Source of the DNA: Vibrio hepatarius
GTDB lineage: Bacteria; Pseudomonadota; Gammaproteobacteria; Enterobacterales; Vibrionaceae
DNA: 64,000 nucleotides
Reading direction: 5' to 3'
Assembly: GCF_018860525.1 (NCBI RefSeq)
Contig: NZ_JAHKPM010000017.1
Coordinates: forward strand, 1 to 64,000
Below, in pieces: positions 8,532 through 17,407 of the stretch. The notes beneath the pieces are model-generated. The model had not been told where the DNA came from and made no database searches. It saw only the letters and a program-made list of their open reading frames with translations. The stretch's first letter is position 1. Each line of letters begins with the position of its first letter. The position numbers and the translations under genes are program-made.

Positions 8532-9577
8532 TATCGTTTTCTTCTAGCAGCTTGAATTTTTCCAGCTCCTTCAACAGTACAAGTTTCGTAGTTCTTCGCT
8601 ATTGAGGCTCGAATGTTTAGTGCTTCAGAGATTGCCATATCTAGACTAGATATCCTTCCTCCTAGTCCGACAATATTTACCCCATTTTCCTTAAGGTCGT
8701 CAGCCATGTCTTCTTTTGATTTTTCTAGAACTTCAAGAAGACCAGTAACTAACTTGTCTACCAAAGGTCTTATCGCTGTATAAACCTGCATCTTTGTTAG
8801 CTTAAGGCTCTCTGGTACTGAGGTTCTTTTTAGAAGACCAGATATCACTTCTTCTTGATGCTCATCGTCTTCAGGTAAAAAGTATGCTGTCCCTAATTTA
8901 TCTAGAGCTTTTTTGGCATTGTTAACGCCTATTGTGAACTCAGAATGTACTCGAATGTACTCAATGATACTTTTGATAAAATGATCGTAGCCAAGTTGCA
9001 TTGTGGTTGAGTAGTGAATCTTGTTCAGTGAAATAATCCCAATCTCAGTGTAGTCTTTGGCTATATTCATGATTATTGAAGCGCCTGAGTTGTCTTTTCC
9101 AACTCCAATGCCTCGGGCGGCAGCCTGAAGTGATGAGATAAGCTCAATCCCCTTTGCTCCCGCAGCATCAATAGTTTCAGTCATAACCTTCTGAGTGCTT
9201 GCTGTGGCACCATCAGGCATTATTGCAAGAACATCTGGATATATTTGCAAAAACTTAAAGGGAGTCTTGTTCTGATCCGCTAGCATTTTGAAATAGTGTT
9301 TAAGTAATTGTTCGCAATAATTTGGCTCAGCTATAATTCCATTCTGTACAGGGTAAACCACCCTAACGCCTTCAGGGCATTTACCTGTGATGCTTTCAGC
9401 TTCTTTCCCGAAAGCTAAGCAAGAATCACCGTCAATCACTAGGATTGCAGGTTCATTAACCTTAATTGGGTTGTTTTCACAACCTTGTTGGTAAATAACA
9501 GTATTCCCACTCGTTAAGTCGAGAGTGATATCTTCGATTTTTATATTTTTGAGTAAACTTTTCGCTGCTTTAAACAT
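8531..9577 (-). CDS. MreB-like actin homologue with eroded nucleotide-binding motifs
   Basis: MreB filaments guide sidewall synthesis. The 348-aa length and pattern follow MreB closely: amphipathic N-terminus MFKAAKSLLKNI, VNEPAILVIDGD, YPVQNGIIAE, then IHYSTTMQLGYDHFIKSIIEYIR and a glycine-rich GLGGRIS. Phosphate-1 is LDLTSGNT (19-26) instead of DLGTANT, and phosphate-2 is NIAKDYTE (171-178) instead of DIGGGTTE, so both loops that hold ATP are altered. This argues for a specialised paralogue, perhaps a non-hydrolysing modifier of host MreB. ParM is less likely, because the N-terminus and insert positions fit MreB. It lies between dacA and the 151-aa gene. Confidence 0.8.
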   Translation of the reverse strand: MFKAAKSLLKNIKIEDITLDLTSGNTVIYQQGCENNPIKVNEPAILVIDGDSCLAFGKEAESITGKCPEGVRVVYPVQNGIIAEPNYCEQLLKHYFKMLADQNKTPFKFLQIYPDVLAIMPDGATASTQKVMTETIDAAGAKGIELISSLQAAARGIGVGKDNSGASIIMNIAKDYTEIGIISLNKIHYSTTMQLGYDHFIKSIIEYIRVHSEFTIGVNNAKKALDKLGTAYFLPEDDEHQEEVISGLLKRTSVPESLKLTKMQVYTAIRPLVDKLVTGLLEVLEKSKEDMADDLKENGVNIVGLGGRISSLDMAISEALNIRASIAKNYETCTVEGAGKIQAARRKR

Positions 9578-9605
9578 TTTGCCTGACTATTATGCGTATA
9601 ATTAA

Positions 9606-9642
9606 TTGAATACAGATTATTAAATCAATTCTGTATATTCAA
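9606..9642. repeat. Inverted repeat between dacA and the mreB-like gene
   Basis: TTGAATACAGA (9606-9616) and TCTGTATATTCAA (9630-9642) are inverted with a 2-nt bulge. It could be a weak terminator, an operator or an mRNA hairpin upstream of the mreB-like start. There is no clear T-tract. Confidence 0.3.
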
Positions 9643-9644
9643 AC

Positions 9645-10811
9645 TTACTGACCTATTTTTAGCTTTACCCAATCTTTAATTTTCTTAAATGGATTTGCTT
9701 CTTCTACTTTTTCTTTGGTTATTAAGTTAACACTACCTAGTTCTTCGCCTTTGTAATAAGCTGTTAACTTACCTACTACGTAATTTTTGTCTACAGGAGC
9801 GAATAGGACTGGGTCATTATCTCCATTCTTCTCCAGCTTCCCTACTAAGTGTATATCTTCAGTAATTGGGTTTATGCCGATTGGTATGGTGCTAGAGAGA
9901 TCTTTTTCGGCGTACACATAAATTGAGTCGGCTTTTCCGTAAAGTACTGGAATCTTGGTGATTGGTAAGCCTCCCTCTATAGGTTTTACATTCGCGAACC
10001 TTCTATAACCATAATTTGTTAACGTTTTAGCCGCCATAAATCGGTCGGTTACTGAGTCCGAGTTGAGTACGATTGTAATAATCTCACGCCCATCCTCGTT
10101 GAAGCTGCTCATTAGACTGTATCCAGATCTTACTGTGTATCCTGTTTTCATACCGCTATATGAATCAGATTCATTAAGTAGCTTATTTCTGTTCGGCTGA
10201 GTAATGCCATTAAATGTATACTCTTTTTCTTTAAAGTAGTGCGTATACTCTGGGAAATCTTTAAACACTCTGGTGGCTAATGTAGCAAGGTCTCTAGCTG
10301 TCGAGTGCTGTTCAGCTCTGGTTGGTAATCCTGTCGCGTTGGCAAAAACAGTGTCTGTCATGCCAATTTCCTTGGCGTAATTGTTCATCAGTTCAACAAA
10401 CCTTTCTTCTGAACCTGCAATATGCTCAGCTAATGCTACGGAAGCGTCGTTTCCAGATACAATAATCATTCCTTTAACAAGATCTTCTACCCGAACTTTC
10501 TTTCCTGCCTCAATAAACATCTTAGACCCATCAGTGCGCCAAGCTTTTTTGCTTATCAAAACTTCATCATCTAGGTTAAGTGTTCCGTTTTTTAGTTCAT
10601 TAAACGTAACGTATGCTGTCATTACTTTAGTGAGGCTGGCTATTTCAGTCGTTTTCGCTGAGTCCTTTTCGGCTAGTACTGAATCTGTAGAGATATCTAT
10701 CATTTTGAAAGATTTAGCTGGTACGTTCGGTGCAGGTATTAGTGGAAGAGCCTGACTGGAGCTACAGATTGTAATCAGGGCTACCGTTAGTAGTTGTTTC
10801 TTTAAATTCAT
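9645..10811 (-). CDS. dacA: D-alanyl-D-alanine carboxypeptidase, PBP5/6 type
   Basis: It removes the terminal D-Ala from peptidoglycan pentapeptides at the periplasmic face. The 388 aa match the family length. A signal peptide ends near SSSQA (20), with SxxK as SLTK (59-62), SxN as SGN (119-121) and KTG at 222-224. A C-terminal amphipathic helix, NPFKKIKDWVKLKIG, anchors it to the membrane as in PBP5. All catalytic residues are intact. It heads the minus-strand series with the mreB-like gene, which suggests a joint effect on cell wall shape. Confidence 0.93.
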   Translation of the reverse strand: MNLKKQLLTVALITICSSSQALPLIPAPNVPAKSFKMIDISTDSVLAEKDSAKTTEIASLTKVMTAYVTFNELKNGTLNLDDEVLISKKAWRTDGSKMFIEAGKKVRVEDLVKGMIIVSGNDASVALAEHIAGSEERFVELMNNYAKEIGMTDTVFANATGLPTRAEQHSTARDLATLATRVFKDFPEYTHYFKEKEYTFNGITQPNRNKLLNESDSYSGMKTGYTVRSGYSLMSSFNEDGREIITIVLNSDSVTDRFMAAKTLTNYGYRRFANVKPIEGGLPITKIPVLYGKADSIYVYAEKDLSSTIPIGINPITEDIHLVGKLEKNGDNDPVLFAPVDKNYVVGKLTAYYKGEELGSVNLITKEKVEEANPFKKIKDWVKLKIGQ

Positions 10812-10828
10812 TTTTTATGGCTTTCTTA

Positions 10829-10837
10829 TGGTATAAT
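10829..10837 (+). promoter_or_regulatory. Extended -10 promoter for the Toprim gene
   Basis: TGGTATAAT is a perfect extended -10 element; no clear -35 is visible. It would leave an ~80-nt leader containing an inverted pair CACGAG (10862-10867) and CTCGTG (10891-10896). Confidence 0.45.
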
Positions 10838-10922
10838 AGTGACAGTAGAAGAGTAAAACACCACGAGAAAAGTTCAAGATGACTCATAGCCTCGTGTTGA
10901 ACATAAAAAACTAGAAAAAACG

Positions 10923-13900
10923 ATGATAGATATAAAACTTACTGAAAAACGCCCAGAACATGCTGAAAATGAGTTCAGCGCAAGACGCTTTTCGCTCCCT
11001 GATAACCGTGAAGCGAGAATGCAATACGAGGTTGATGGAGTCGGCGTTGAGATTATTGGTAAGCCAAACATACTTGCTGGCAAGATGGAGCTTATTGTTT
11101 CTCGTTTTTCTAAAAGTAGACCTACAGGTAAGGTTGAGCACAGCGCTTTCGTGAACCTTAACCAGATTATCAGGGTTGAAGTAGATTCGTCAGACCCATC
11201 TAATATAGGTGTAATGGAGGGTGAAATAGCCCGTTTCTGCACAGATAAACTATCTTCGTACTTCAAAAACAATGACACAGAATTTGATTATGTGGCTATG
11301 TCTGAGTCTCTCGTCGCCGACCCTGATGCTTCTTTTATTTCATGTGCAGAACTAGACCATTCGTTGAAGCAGTCCATTTATCGGAAGGCCATGAATGCCA
11401 AAGTTCCTTTTTTAGCCTCTAACCAAAGGGAACTCGCACTAGAACCTAACATTTCTGGTGGTGCGAGCAGAAGGAAGAGCGCTTCAAAACGAGCTATGGT
11501 CGATCTTGGGGCACTATCTGAGGCTTCTTCATCAACAAACTTAAACAACACCATAAGCAATAGAGTTACGGCGTCACGATCAGAAAAAGACGGCGTTGTT
11601 AATTACTCATTTGTTCAGCCTACTCCAGAGGGAAGAAAGGGTGCTACTGATCCATTTGAGGTAGTTATAAATGTTGAGTTGAAGAAGATTTCAGGTGGGC
11701 GTAGATTGGTGTCTGTTTCTCAGCCTAGTAGGAATGATAGCTGGACATTTGCCAAAGGTACGTTACCAAATTCGGACTCTGAAGCAGAGCAAGAAAAGGT
11801 ATTGATAGAAAGTATATCTGAGGCTGTGGGGGCAAGCGTTACTGAGGGTGGCTTCTTTAAGAGAAACCCTTTTGTTCGCGACATTATGGATATGTATGTT
11901 TCAGGCTTTGATGAAGAGCTTAAGGCTAGAGTTCCCGAGCTTAACATAACTAGTAGCGCTAGACTGTCTCTGGCTGACCAGCCTGTGGCTTTCATATTAA
12001 CAGCTCTTAATGACCTTAACTATTTGGATGTTCAAGTAGCTAAATCTGATTCACAAGACCAAAAGGTTTACTCTTTACGTGGAGCAGACAGTCTCAATTT
12101 GGTTACTGTTTGCGCGGAATCAGTTGCTGCAAACAGATGGGGAGATCGTTCACCGATTCAATGGTTAGTGCCTAATGGTAAGATCCGCCCAAACAACAGC
12201 TCTAGGTTAATTGATTCATTGGTCAAATACGGGATTTTAGACCTCAAGGCGTTCAATGGTAATAAAGAGAAAGCAGTAAAGGAAATCTCCAAATCAGTCC
12301 TCGCCTACATTGGTGATCCAAAGAATTCTACTATGACCATTGGTCATGCGATGAATGACGGCAGAAGAGCAGTGCTTAAAGCCCTCCCTCCTTTACCTAC
12401 TGCGACTTCAGATACTGCTTTATTAGAAAAATTTGAAGCTTACCTGAGAGGGCGCGGTATCAGTCAGTCAGTGATTGATGTAGCTAAGTCTCAAAATATC
12501 ATTTACCCAAGTATTGATGGTGATCACCGAGAGGCTGTATCTATGGTGGCATTTGACGGCTTTGGTGATGTAATGAAGCCTATTGTACAAAGGTTTGTTC
12601 CTTCGTCTGACGGAAAATGGACAAAGATGTTTGTTAAGAGTGCGCCAACTAGTGGCACTGCTCATATCGTTAAAGCCAAAGATGAGAAGTATATTGTCCT
12701 TGGTGAGGCAAACATTGATATGTATGCATTTTTGTCTGCTATCGAGTTGGCTGGGGGAGATAAGAGCATGTACTCCGCTTACTCCTTGATGTCAGCAACA
12801 AATGTTCCATCTTGGTTTGAGAACTCATTCTCCCTACTCTTGCCAAAAGATAAAGATGATGGAGATGGTTACTTAGTTGATAAGACCTACGAAGTTAGAG
12901 ATAAATCAGAGTTATCAGAAAACTTGTCTAGGTTTTTTGGTAGCGCGGAGTCTGTTAAGTTTGTGGATGACGGTAGGCCATCTAGCAAAGCGGCTCTGAA
13001 TTTTTTCAACAAGGTTATGGAGTTTTCCGGTGTTCCGAGCAATAAGATTTCTGTAGTTTATTCTGAAAACAGAATGACTGAAGTTCCGTCAGATAACCAA
13101 ATGGTTTTTGACAGAACATGTATCGAAAGAACTATGGAAGCTGCTGGCGTGTCTCTTAATGATGACGGCGAGCTTGTTTACACGCATGAGCATGTTGTGT
13201 ACACGGAAATCGTAACAGATGAACATAAGGCGGAAGCCAAAAGAAGAGTGATGGAAAAGTCGGGTGATTCAAAATTCATTTTGGCATTCGATAATGATCT
13301 TGCAGGACATAGCAAATCTGCTTCTCTCTATAAGTTCTTTAAGCTTGTTGGTGTTCCTTGTAACCCCGTCGTGGTTCCATTTGAGTCGAAATCTGATATG
13401 GAATTTGCATCTGATTTGGTTGTAGATATTGCCTTAAAGGAGCTAGCCCCCCTTTCATTTGAATTCAATGAGTTCTTATTGTTGAATGATATGAATGACT
13501 TCTTGAAGAAGATGCAGGGCGCAGACAATGAAAGGCATAGGTTGATTAAAGAGTTCGGTGATCAGGTCAAAGGTACTGTTGACGGTGATAAGCTTGTCGA
13601 TGATACCCTTAAGGTTGCTAAAGCATTAGCTCAACAGAAGAGCTTAATGGAGTCCACCTACTCTCACATTTTTAATGCTGCAAAATCACTAGGTGAGCAT
13701 CGTAAAAAGTATGGTCTTGCATCAAGGAAAGGTCGAGAGGCTGTTAAGTTATGGGAAAAAGATAAGGCTGAAAAGGTAAGCACCTTAAAAGCTTTAATTT
13801 CGGATCAACGTATACCTGAATTTCATCGTAGATACTTATCAATGACAAAAAAGATTCAAGATCATTTATCTGAGCCAAAGCCAAGAGGGAATGGCTTTGC

Positions 13901-14219
13901 GAGAAAATTGTCTGATGAGGCTTTCAATCAGGTTCGCGACTTAGCCAAACAACTTACAGAGCATAACCCAAAATTTAAAGATGCAAAAAATAACCCAGAA
14001 AGTAAGGCTGAATGGGCTAGTAAAAAAGAGCAGTTAGTTTCAGATATCAAAATTGCTTACAAGTCATTAAATGACAGAGCCAAGCAGAATATCCAAAAGA
14101 ACAAAACTGTAGTTAAGGCTCTAGCTATTATCGAAAAATCCAATAGTTATGGGCAGAATCAGTCTAACCACAATCATTCAAGTAGTCATAATCCCAGCTC
14201 AATGGGTAACAGAGTTTAA
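10923..14219 (+). CDS. Large DUF3991/Toprim-domain protein of mobile-element type
   Basis: The 1098-aa cytoplasmic protein has a region like DUF3991 at ~500-560 (YLRGRGISQSVIDVAK), followed by a Toprim fold: the catalytic glutamate in VLGEANIDMYAF (E595) and the metal-binding pair in AFDNDLAG (D790, D792). Toprim plus DUF3991 occurs in primase-like proteins of plasmids, phages and ICEs. About 190 residues separate the two Toprim halves, an unusually long insertion. The N-terminal 500 residues are unrecognised, and the C-terminus is basic, helical and ends in an Asn/Ser/His-rich tail. It stands alone with its own promoter and terminator. DNA replication or transfer is the likely area, unproven. 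Confidence 0.65.
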   Translation: MIDIKLTEKRPEHAENEFSARRFSLPDNREARMQYEVDGVGVEIIGKPNILAGKMELIVSRFSKSRPTGKVEHSAFVNLNQIIRVEVDSSDPSNIGVMEGEIARFCTDKLSSYFKNNDTEFDYVAMSESLVADPDASFISCAELDHSLKQSIYRKAMNAKVPFLASNQRELALEPNISGGASRRKSASKRAMVDLGALSEASSSTNLNNTISNRVTASRSEKDGVVNYSFVQPTPEGRKGATDPFEVVINVELKKISGGRRLVSVSQPSRNDSWTFAKGTLPNSDSEAEQEKVLIESISEAVGASVTEGGFFKRNPFVRDIMDMYVSGFDEELKARVPELNITSSARLSLADQPVAFILTALNDLNYLDVQVAKSDSQDQKVYSLRGADSLNLVTVCAESVAANRWGDRSPIQWLVPNGKIRPNNSSRLIDSLVKYGILDLKAFNGNKEKAVKEISKSVLAYIGDPKNSTMTIGHAMNDGRRAVLKALPPLPTATSDTALLEKFEAYLRGRGISQSVIDVAKSQNIIYPSIDGDHREAVSMVAFDGFGDVMKPIVQRFVPSSDGKWTKMFVKSAPTSGTAHIVKAKDEKYIVLGEANIDMYAFLSAIELAGGDKSMYSAYSLMSATNVPSWFENSFSLLLPKDKDDGDGYLVDKTYEVRDKSELSENLSRFFGSAESVKFVDDGRPSSKAALNFFNKVMEFSGVPSNKISVVYSENRMTEVPSDNQMVFDRTCIERTMEAAGVSLNDDGELVYTHEHVVYTEIVTDEHKAEAKRRVMEKSGDSKFILAFDNDLAGHSKSASLYKFFKLVGVPCNPVVVPFESKSDMEFASDLVVDIALKELAPLSFEFNEFLLLNDMNDFLKKMQGADNERHRLIKEFGDQVKGTVDGDKLVDDTLKVAKALAQQKSLMESTYSHIFNAAKSLGEHRKKYGLASRKGREAVKLWEKDKAEKVSTLKALISDQRIPEFHRRYLSMTKKIQDHLSEPKPRGNGFARKLSDEAFNQVRDLAKQLTEHNPKFKDAKNNPESKAEWASKKEQLVSDIKIAYKSLNDRAKQNIQKNKTVVKALAIIEKSNSYGQNQSNHNHSSSHNPSSMGNRV

Positions 14220-14247
14220 TAAATAAACCTGTAATTATGTATTAAAA

Positions 14248-14276
14248 AAAGCGCAATGATCTTCATTGCGCTTTAA
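14248..14276 (+). terminator. Intrinsic terminator after the Toprim gene
   Basis: AAAGCGCAATGA pairs with TCATTGCGCTTT around a TCT-centred loop. The flanking A and T runs would let it act on both strands. Confidence 0.85.
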
Positions 14277-14280
14277 TTCC

Positions 14281-14583
14281 ATATTGAAGGGAGTTTCTTT
14301 ATAAAAACGGCTACTTCCCCTCCTTAAATAATTTTTATGAATCAATCTCTCATCTAGAGGTTTTTTTCAGTCTTTTTTAGCTATAACGAGAGTAATTATA
14401 TTCAGTTTTAATGGACAAGGCTGCTTAAGTGCAGGTTCTAGGCGTAGGATCAACCTTTTTTGTTGGATTAGTTGATTGAGCCGAGTAAAATCCACCAGCT
14501 CAACAGTAGCAATATAATGACTTACAATATCAAATTTTAGTTATTAAACTAACCTCACAAAATACATCACACGAGGTTTTACC
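14281..14583. other. 300-bp leader region of secD, no gene seen
   Basis: No reading frame longer than a few codons fits. It holds a weak hairpin with a T7 tract near 14346-14367. At 14484-14505 a 22-base segment recurs with one mismatch inside secD at 14794-14815 and contains Chi (reverse strand). AATATAATGA at 14511-14520 could be a -10. The first 60 bases of the secD leader could hold regulatory structure, but none is certain. Confidence 0.4.
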
Positions 14584-16113
14584 ATGGGTAATAAGCTTAC
14601 TCATAAGATGGCGTCTTTCATCGTCATTCTCATCCCGATACTGTTAGCAATCTCAGTATTTCATCCAAAAATCGACTTCGGTCTTCCAAAAATATCATTC
14701 GGCATTGATTTAGTTGGGGGCGGTCAGATAGTTCTTCAACTTGATAGCAAGGCTGTAGAAGAGAAAGAAGTAAAGGCTCTTGAGGAGCTATTTAGTAAAA
14801 GCCACCAGCTCAACAAAGAAGCTAGTGTGACAGACTCTCTAGTATTCGAAGGAAGCGACCTTCATCCCTCTGTTACAGATGAGTTACTGAGTAAGTTCCC
14901 TACTCTAAAGCTAACTAGAACTCCCACTTGTGTCGTTATCAATGGCCTTGGCGGTCATGTGGTGGCAAAAACAGGAGAGGCAGTGGTAGAAAACATCGGC
15001 ACGCTAAGAACTCGTCTAAACGCTCTTGGGGTAGCTGATATTAGCGTTTATCGCCAAGGTGCAGACAAGATAGTTGTTGAGATCTCTAAGGGGAATGAAA
15101 TAGATCGCATTAAATCTATTTTGGCATCTTCTGCTGAAATAGGGTTCTACCGAGCGGTGAATCCAGAGAAAGGTGTAATGTTGAGCTTTAAAGGCCAACC
15201 TGTAGTAAGAAGTAACACACCGATAGTATCTGGAGACTCAATCACCAAAGCTATAGCCACTTTAGATCCAAGCACTGGATTCCCAGTTGTGTCAATTGGC
15301 TTAAACTCTGATGGCGGCTCGAAGATGGGTAACTTCACTAGAGATAATATAGGTAAGCCTATTGTAACCACCCTTACGGATTCAGACTATGTGATTCCTG
15401 ATGAAGGTGGGGAGCCTATTAGAAGTGTTTCCGAGAAAGTAGTTTCTGTTGCAAGCGTTAATGGGCAGTTCTCTAGTAGTTTCATTATTACTGGTCTTGG
15501 GTCTCTAGAGGAGTCAGAGAATCTTGCTCTTGTATTAAAGTCAGGTGCCTTAACTGTTCCTATGTTCATTGTTTCTGAGTCTACTATTGACTCTAGACTA
15601 GGGGTAGAGAATGCAACGCAGGGATTTACTTCGTTCGCTATCGGCTTATTGGCTCTATCTCTGTATGTAATCTACCTATATCGCGCTCGTGGGCTTTTTG
15701 CAATTTTTACACTCATAGTGAATGCATCACTTATTGTAATAGCACTATCTGTTATGGGTGCCTCACTAACGATGGCTGGTTTAGCAGGTATTATCTTGAC
15801 TATGGGTATGGCTGTAGATGCGAACATCATAGTAATCGAAAGAGAGAAAGAGCTACTGGGTAAGACTAAAACCCCTCTCCTAGATTCTTTTAAAAGTTCA
15901 GCGTTACCAATTCTCGATGCAAATGCTACCACCCTATTAGTAGCTATCATCTTGTACAACGTGTCATCAGTTTCTTTAAAAGGGTTTGCGATTACTCTTG
16001 CTCTAGGTGTTGTGTGTACCGTCATAAGTTCGTACTTCATCAATATGTACTTCAGCACTTCATGGATGAAAGAAAAGCCATTAGTGCATAACGACATTAA
16101 ACCTGCTCAGTAA
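14584..16113 (+). CDS. secD: SecD, protein-export membrane protein (short form)
   Basis: SecD works with SecF at the SecYEG channel, using ion flow to pull proteins into the periplasm. The 509 aa are about 100 shorter than E. coli SecD, mainly in the periplasmic P1 region. Seen: TM1 (10-26), GIDLVGG (40-46), the P1 domain, IGFYRAV (187-193), then five TM segments with MGMAVDAN (407-414), whose Asp is the key intramembrane residue. ILDANATT and KGFAITLALG are also present. It starts the sec segment, 39 bp before a 73-aa membrane protein gene and then secF. It is divergent from host-type SecD and probably a second copy. Confidence 0.93.
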   Translation: MGNKLTHKMASFIVILIPILLAISVFHPKIDFGLPKISFGIDLVGGGQIVLQLDSKAVEEKEVKALEELFSKSHQLNKEASVTDSLVFEGSDLHPSVTDELLSKFPTLKLTRTPTCVVINGLGGHVVAKTGEAVVENIGTLRTRLNALGVADISVYRQGADKIVVEISKGNEIDRIKSILASSAEIGFYRAVNPEKGVMLSFKGQPVVRSNTPIVSGDSITKAIATLDPSTGFPVVSIGLNSDGGSKMGNFTRDNIGKPIVTTLTDSDYVIPDEGGEPIRSVSEKVVSVASVNGQFSSSFIITGLGSLEESENLALVLKSGALTVPMFIVSESTIDSRLGVENATQGFTSFAIGLLALSLYVIYLYRARGLFAIFTLIVNASLIVIALSVMGASLTMAGLAGIILTMGMAVDANIIVIEREKELLGKTKTPLLDSFKSSALPILDANATTLLVAIILYNVSSVSLKGFAITLALGVVCTVISSYFINMYFSTSWMKEKPLVHNDIKPAQ

Positions 16114-16152
16114 TGACTAAACTGTATTCTAATTTTCACTAAGGTATCCCTT

Positions 16153-16374
16153 ATGTTCTATAAAATTATCTACTGGCCTCTCTTTGCGCTTATGGCTATT
16201 TCGCTTGGATTGGCTGTGATCTCAAACCTTCAGCATGTATGGATGGTAGAAGAGCGAATCTTTAGCCAAGAGGCAGGCCAATCACTTTTTCTAATTGGGT
16301 CAGGTCTACTTGCCTTAACGCTGTTGGTTCAAAAGAAATGTCGCGAGATCGCTTGCAAGAAAGAGGTGCAGTAA
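16153..16374 (+). CDS. Small two-helix membrane protein between secD and secF
   Basis: 73 aa with hydrophobic segments at about 7-25 and 45-61 and a basic Cys-containing tail (KKCREIACKK). No family is recognised. In most genomes secD and secF are adjacent or fused, so an inserted small membrane protein is unusual. It is not YajC, which has one TM and a basic domain. Its stop overlaps the start of a 33-codon ORF. Confidence 0.55.
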   Translation: MFYKIIYWPLFALMAISLGLAVISNLQHVWMVEERIFSQEAGQSLFLIGSGLLALTLLVQKKCREIACKKEVQ

Positions 16375-16475
16375 TGATTTCTGTTAAAGAAGAGCTTCAT
16401 GCTACTGACTCTAGAAAGAGAAAATCATTTCTTGGTTTGATTGTCTCCATCCTATGTGGCCTGCATTGGCGATAG
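16374..16475 (+). CDS. Possible 33-aa peptide upstream of secF
   Basis: The ATG at 16374 overlaps the preceding stop (TAATG) and encodes MISVKEELHATDSRKRKSFL, then a hydrophobic stretch and the end CGLHWR. A basic patch before the hydrophobic segment resembles a tiny membrane peptide. It could be a leader peptide for secF, because a strong hairpin follows, or a non-functional reading frame. Confidence 0.35.
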   Translation: MISVKEELHATDSRKRKSFLGLIVSILCGLHWR

Positions 16476-16500
16476 ACTTCTACAATTCTTTTTTTAAAAT

Positions 16501-16534
16501 ATGAATCCATAGGGTGAGACTTCTGTGGGTTCAT
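16501..16534 (+). promoter_or_regulatory. 12-bp hairpin just upstream of secF
   Basis: ATGAATCCATAG (16501-16512) pairs with CTGTGGGTTCAT (16523-16534), two of the pairs being G-U. The hairpin ends 20 bases before the secF ATG and has no T-tract, so it is more likely to affect translation or mRNA stability than to terminate. Confidence 0.45.
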
Positions 16535-16554
16535 GAGAGACGAATAGGTTACTT

Positions 16555-17403
16555 ATGAATTTTGTTCTAATTGAGAATGTTCGAAATAGCATTGCTAAGT
16601 TTATGCTGGGCTTTGCTTTTGTTATAGCGCTGCTCTTCGCGACGGGCGCAAGTACTCTTAACTACAACATAGAGTTTACTGGTGGTGTCGTATACACCCT
16701 AAATGCATCTGTGGATGAAGTTAAAGACATGTTGGGTGATAACTCTGAGCTTAATATATCGGGGTCTTCAAATGGGGCTACAGTGCAAATGCTGGAAGAG
16801 GCAAATCTGAATGAGGCGGAACTCTCCTACTTGGAAGAGCACAAGCTATCTAGGGACACTATTGGTGCTTCTCTAGGGCAAGAGTTAGTTCAAGCTTCGT
16901 TGTACGGAATAGGTTTCGCTTTCCTAGGCGTTATGATTTACCTTTCTATTAGATACAACAGCACAATGGCTATCGCTACCCTCATCGCCCTTGTACACGA
17001 TATCGCCTTTACTGTTTTCACATTGAGTATATTCGGGATTGAGATGTCTTCTATTGTTGTAGGTGCACTACTGGCTATTATTGGTTACTCAATAAATGAC
17101 TCAGTGGTTACCCTAGATAGAGTGAGGGAGCTAATAAGAGAAGATGAGAAAGACCCTGTTCAAACTGCTATGGAAATGACGTTAAAACGAAATGTGAATA
17201 CTGCGGTATCGACTTTGATTGTTATAGCTTCACTATTCCTGTTCGGTGGTGAGTCTATGCATGCTTTCTCTTTGACTATGTTAGCTGGCGTTGGTGTTGG
17301 TATGTTTAGCTCATTGACTATCGTGCCTTCCCTTGTGTCTGCTAAAAGAAACTCGGGTGCGTTCGCCGTATCTAAGCGTCCATCACTCGAAGGTGAATTA
17401 TAA
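16555..17403 (+). CDS. secF: SecF, protein-export membrane protein
   Basis: Partner of SecD in the accessory Sec complex. The 282 aa are slightly shorter than E. coli SecF (323). TM1 lies at about 13-30, NIEFTGG at 38-44, TIGASLGQEL at 102-111 before TM2, and IIGYSINDSVVTLDRVRE at 175-192, carrying the conserved Asp. KRNVNTAVSTL follows. It is complete by these marks. It lies directly before a gene for a secreted protein, whose start is 4 bp after its stop. Confidence 0.93.
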   Translation: MNFVLIENVRNSIAKFMLGFAFVIALLFATGASTLNYNIEFTGGVVYTLNASVDEVKDMLGDNSELNISGSSNGATVQMLEEANLNEAELSYLEEHKLSRDTIGASLGQELVQASLYGIGFAFLGVMIYLSIRYNSTMAIATLIALVHDIAFTVFTLSIFGIEMSSIVVGALLAIIGYSINDSVVTLDRVRELIREDEKDPVQTAMEMTLKRNVNTAVSTLIVIASLFLFGGESMHAFSLTMLAGVGVGMFSSLTIVPSLVSAKRNSGAFAVSKRPSLEGEL

Positions 17404-17407
17404 AATT

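Noticed and set aside
8531..9577. ParM/ParR plasmid partition system (actin-like gene plus small downstream gene)
   Set aside because: The actin-like protein follows MreB in its N-terminus and motif order. The small protein has no ribbon-helix-helix pattern and no iteron array is seen.
10874..11278. Antisense ORFs over the start of the Toprim gene
   Set aside because: They are mirror frames of a long coding gene with no ribosome site or family resemblance.
14281..14583. A VemP-type arrest peptide gene upstream of secDF
   Set aside because: Only frames of 6-8 codons start here. There is no signal peptide or long leader ORF.
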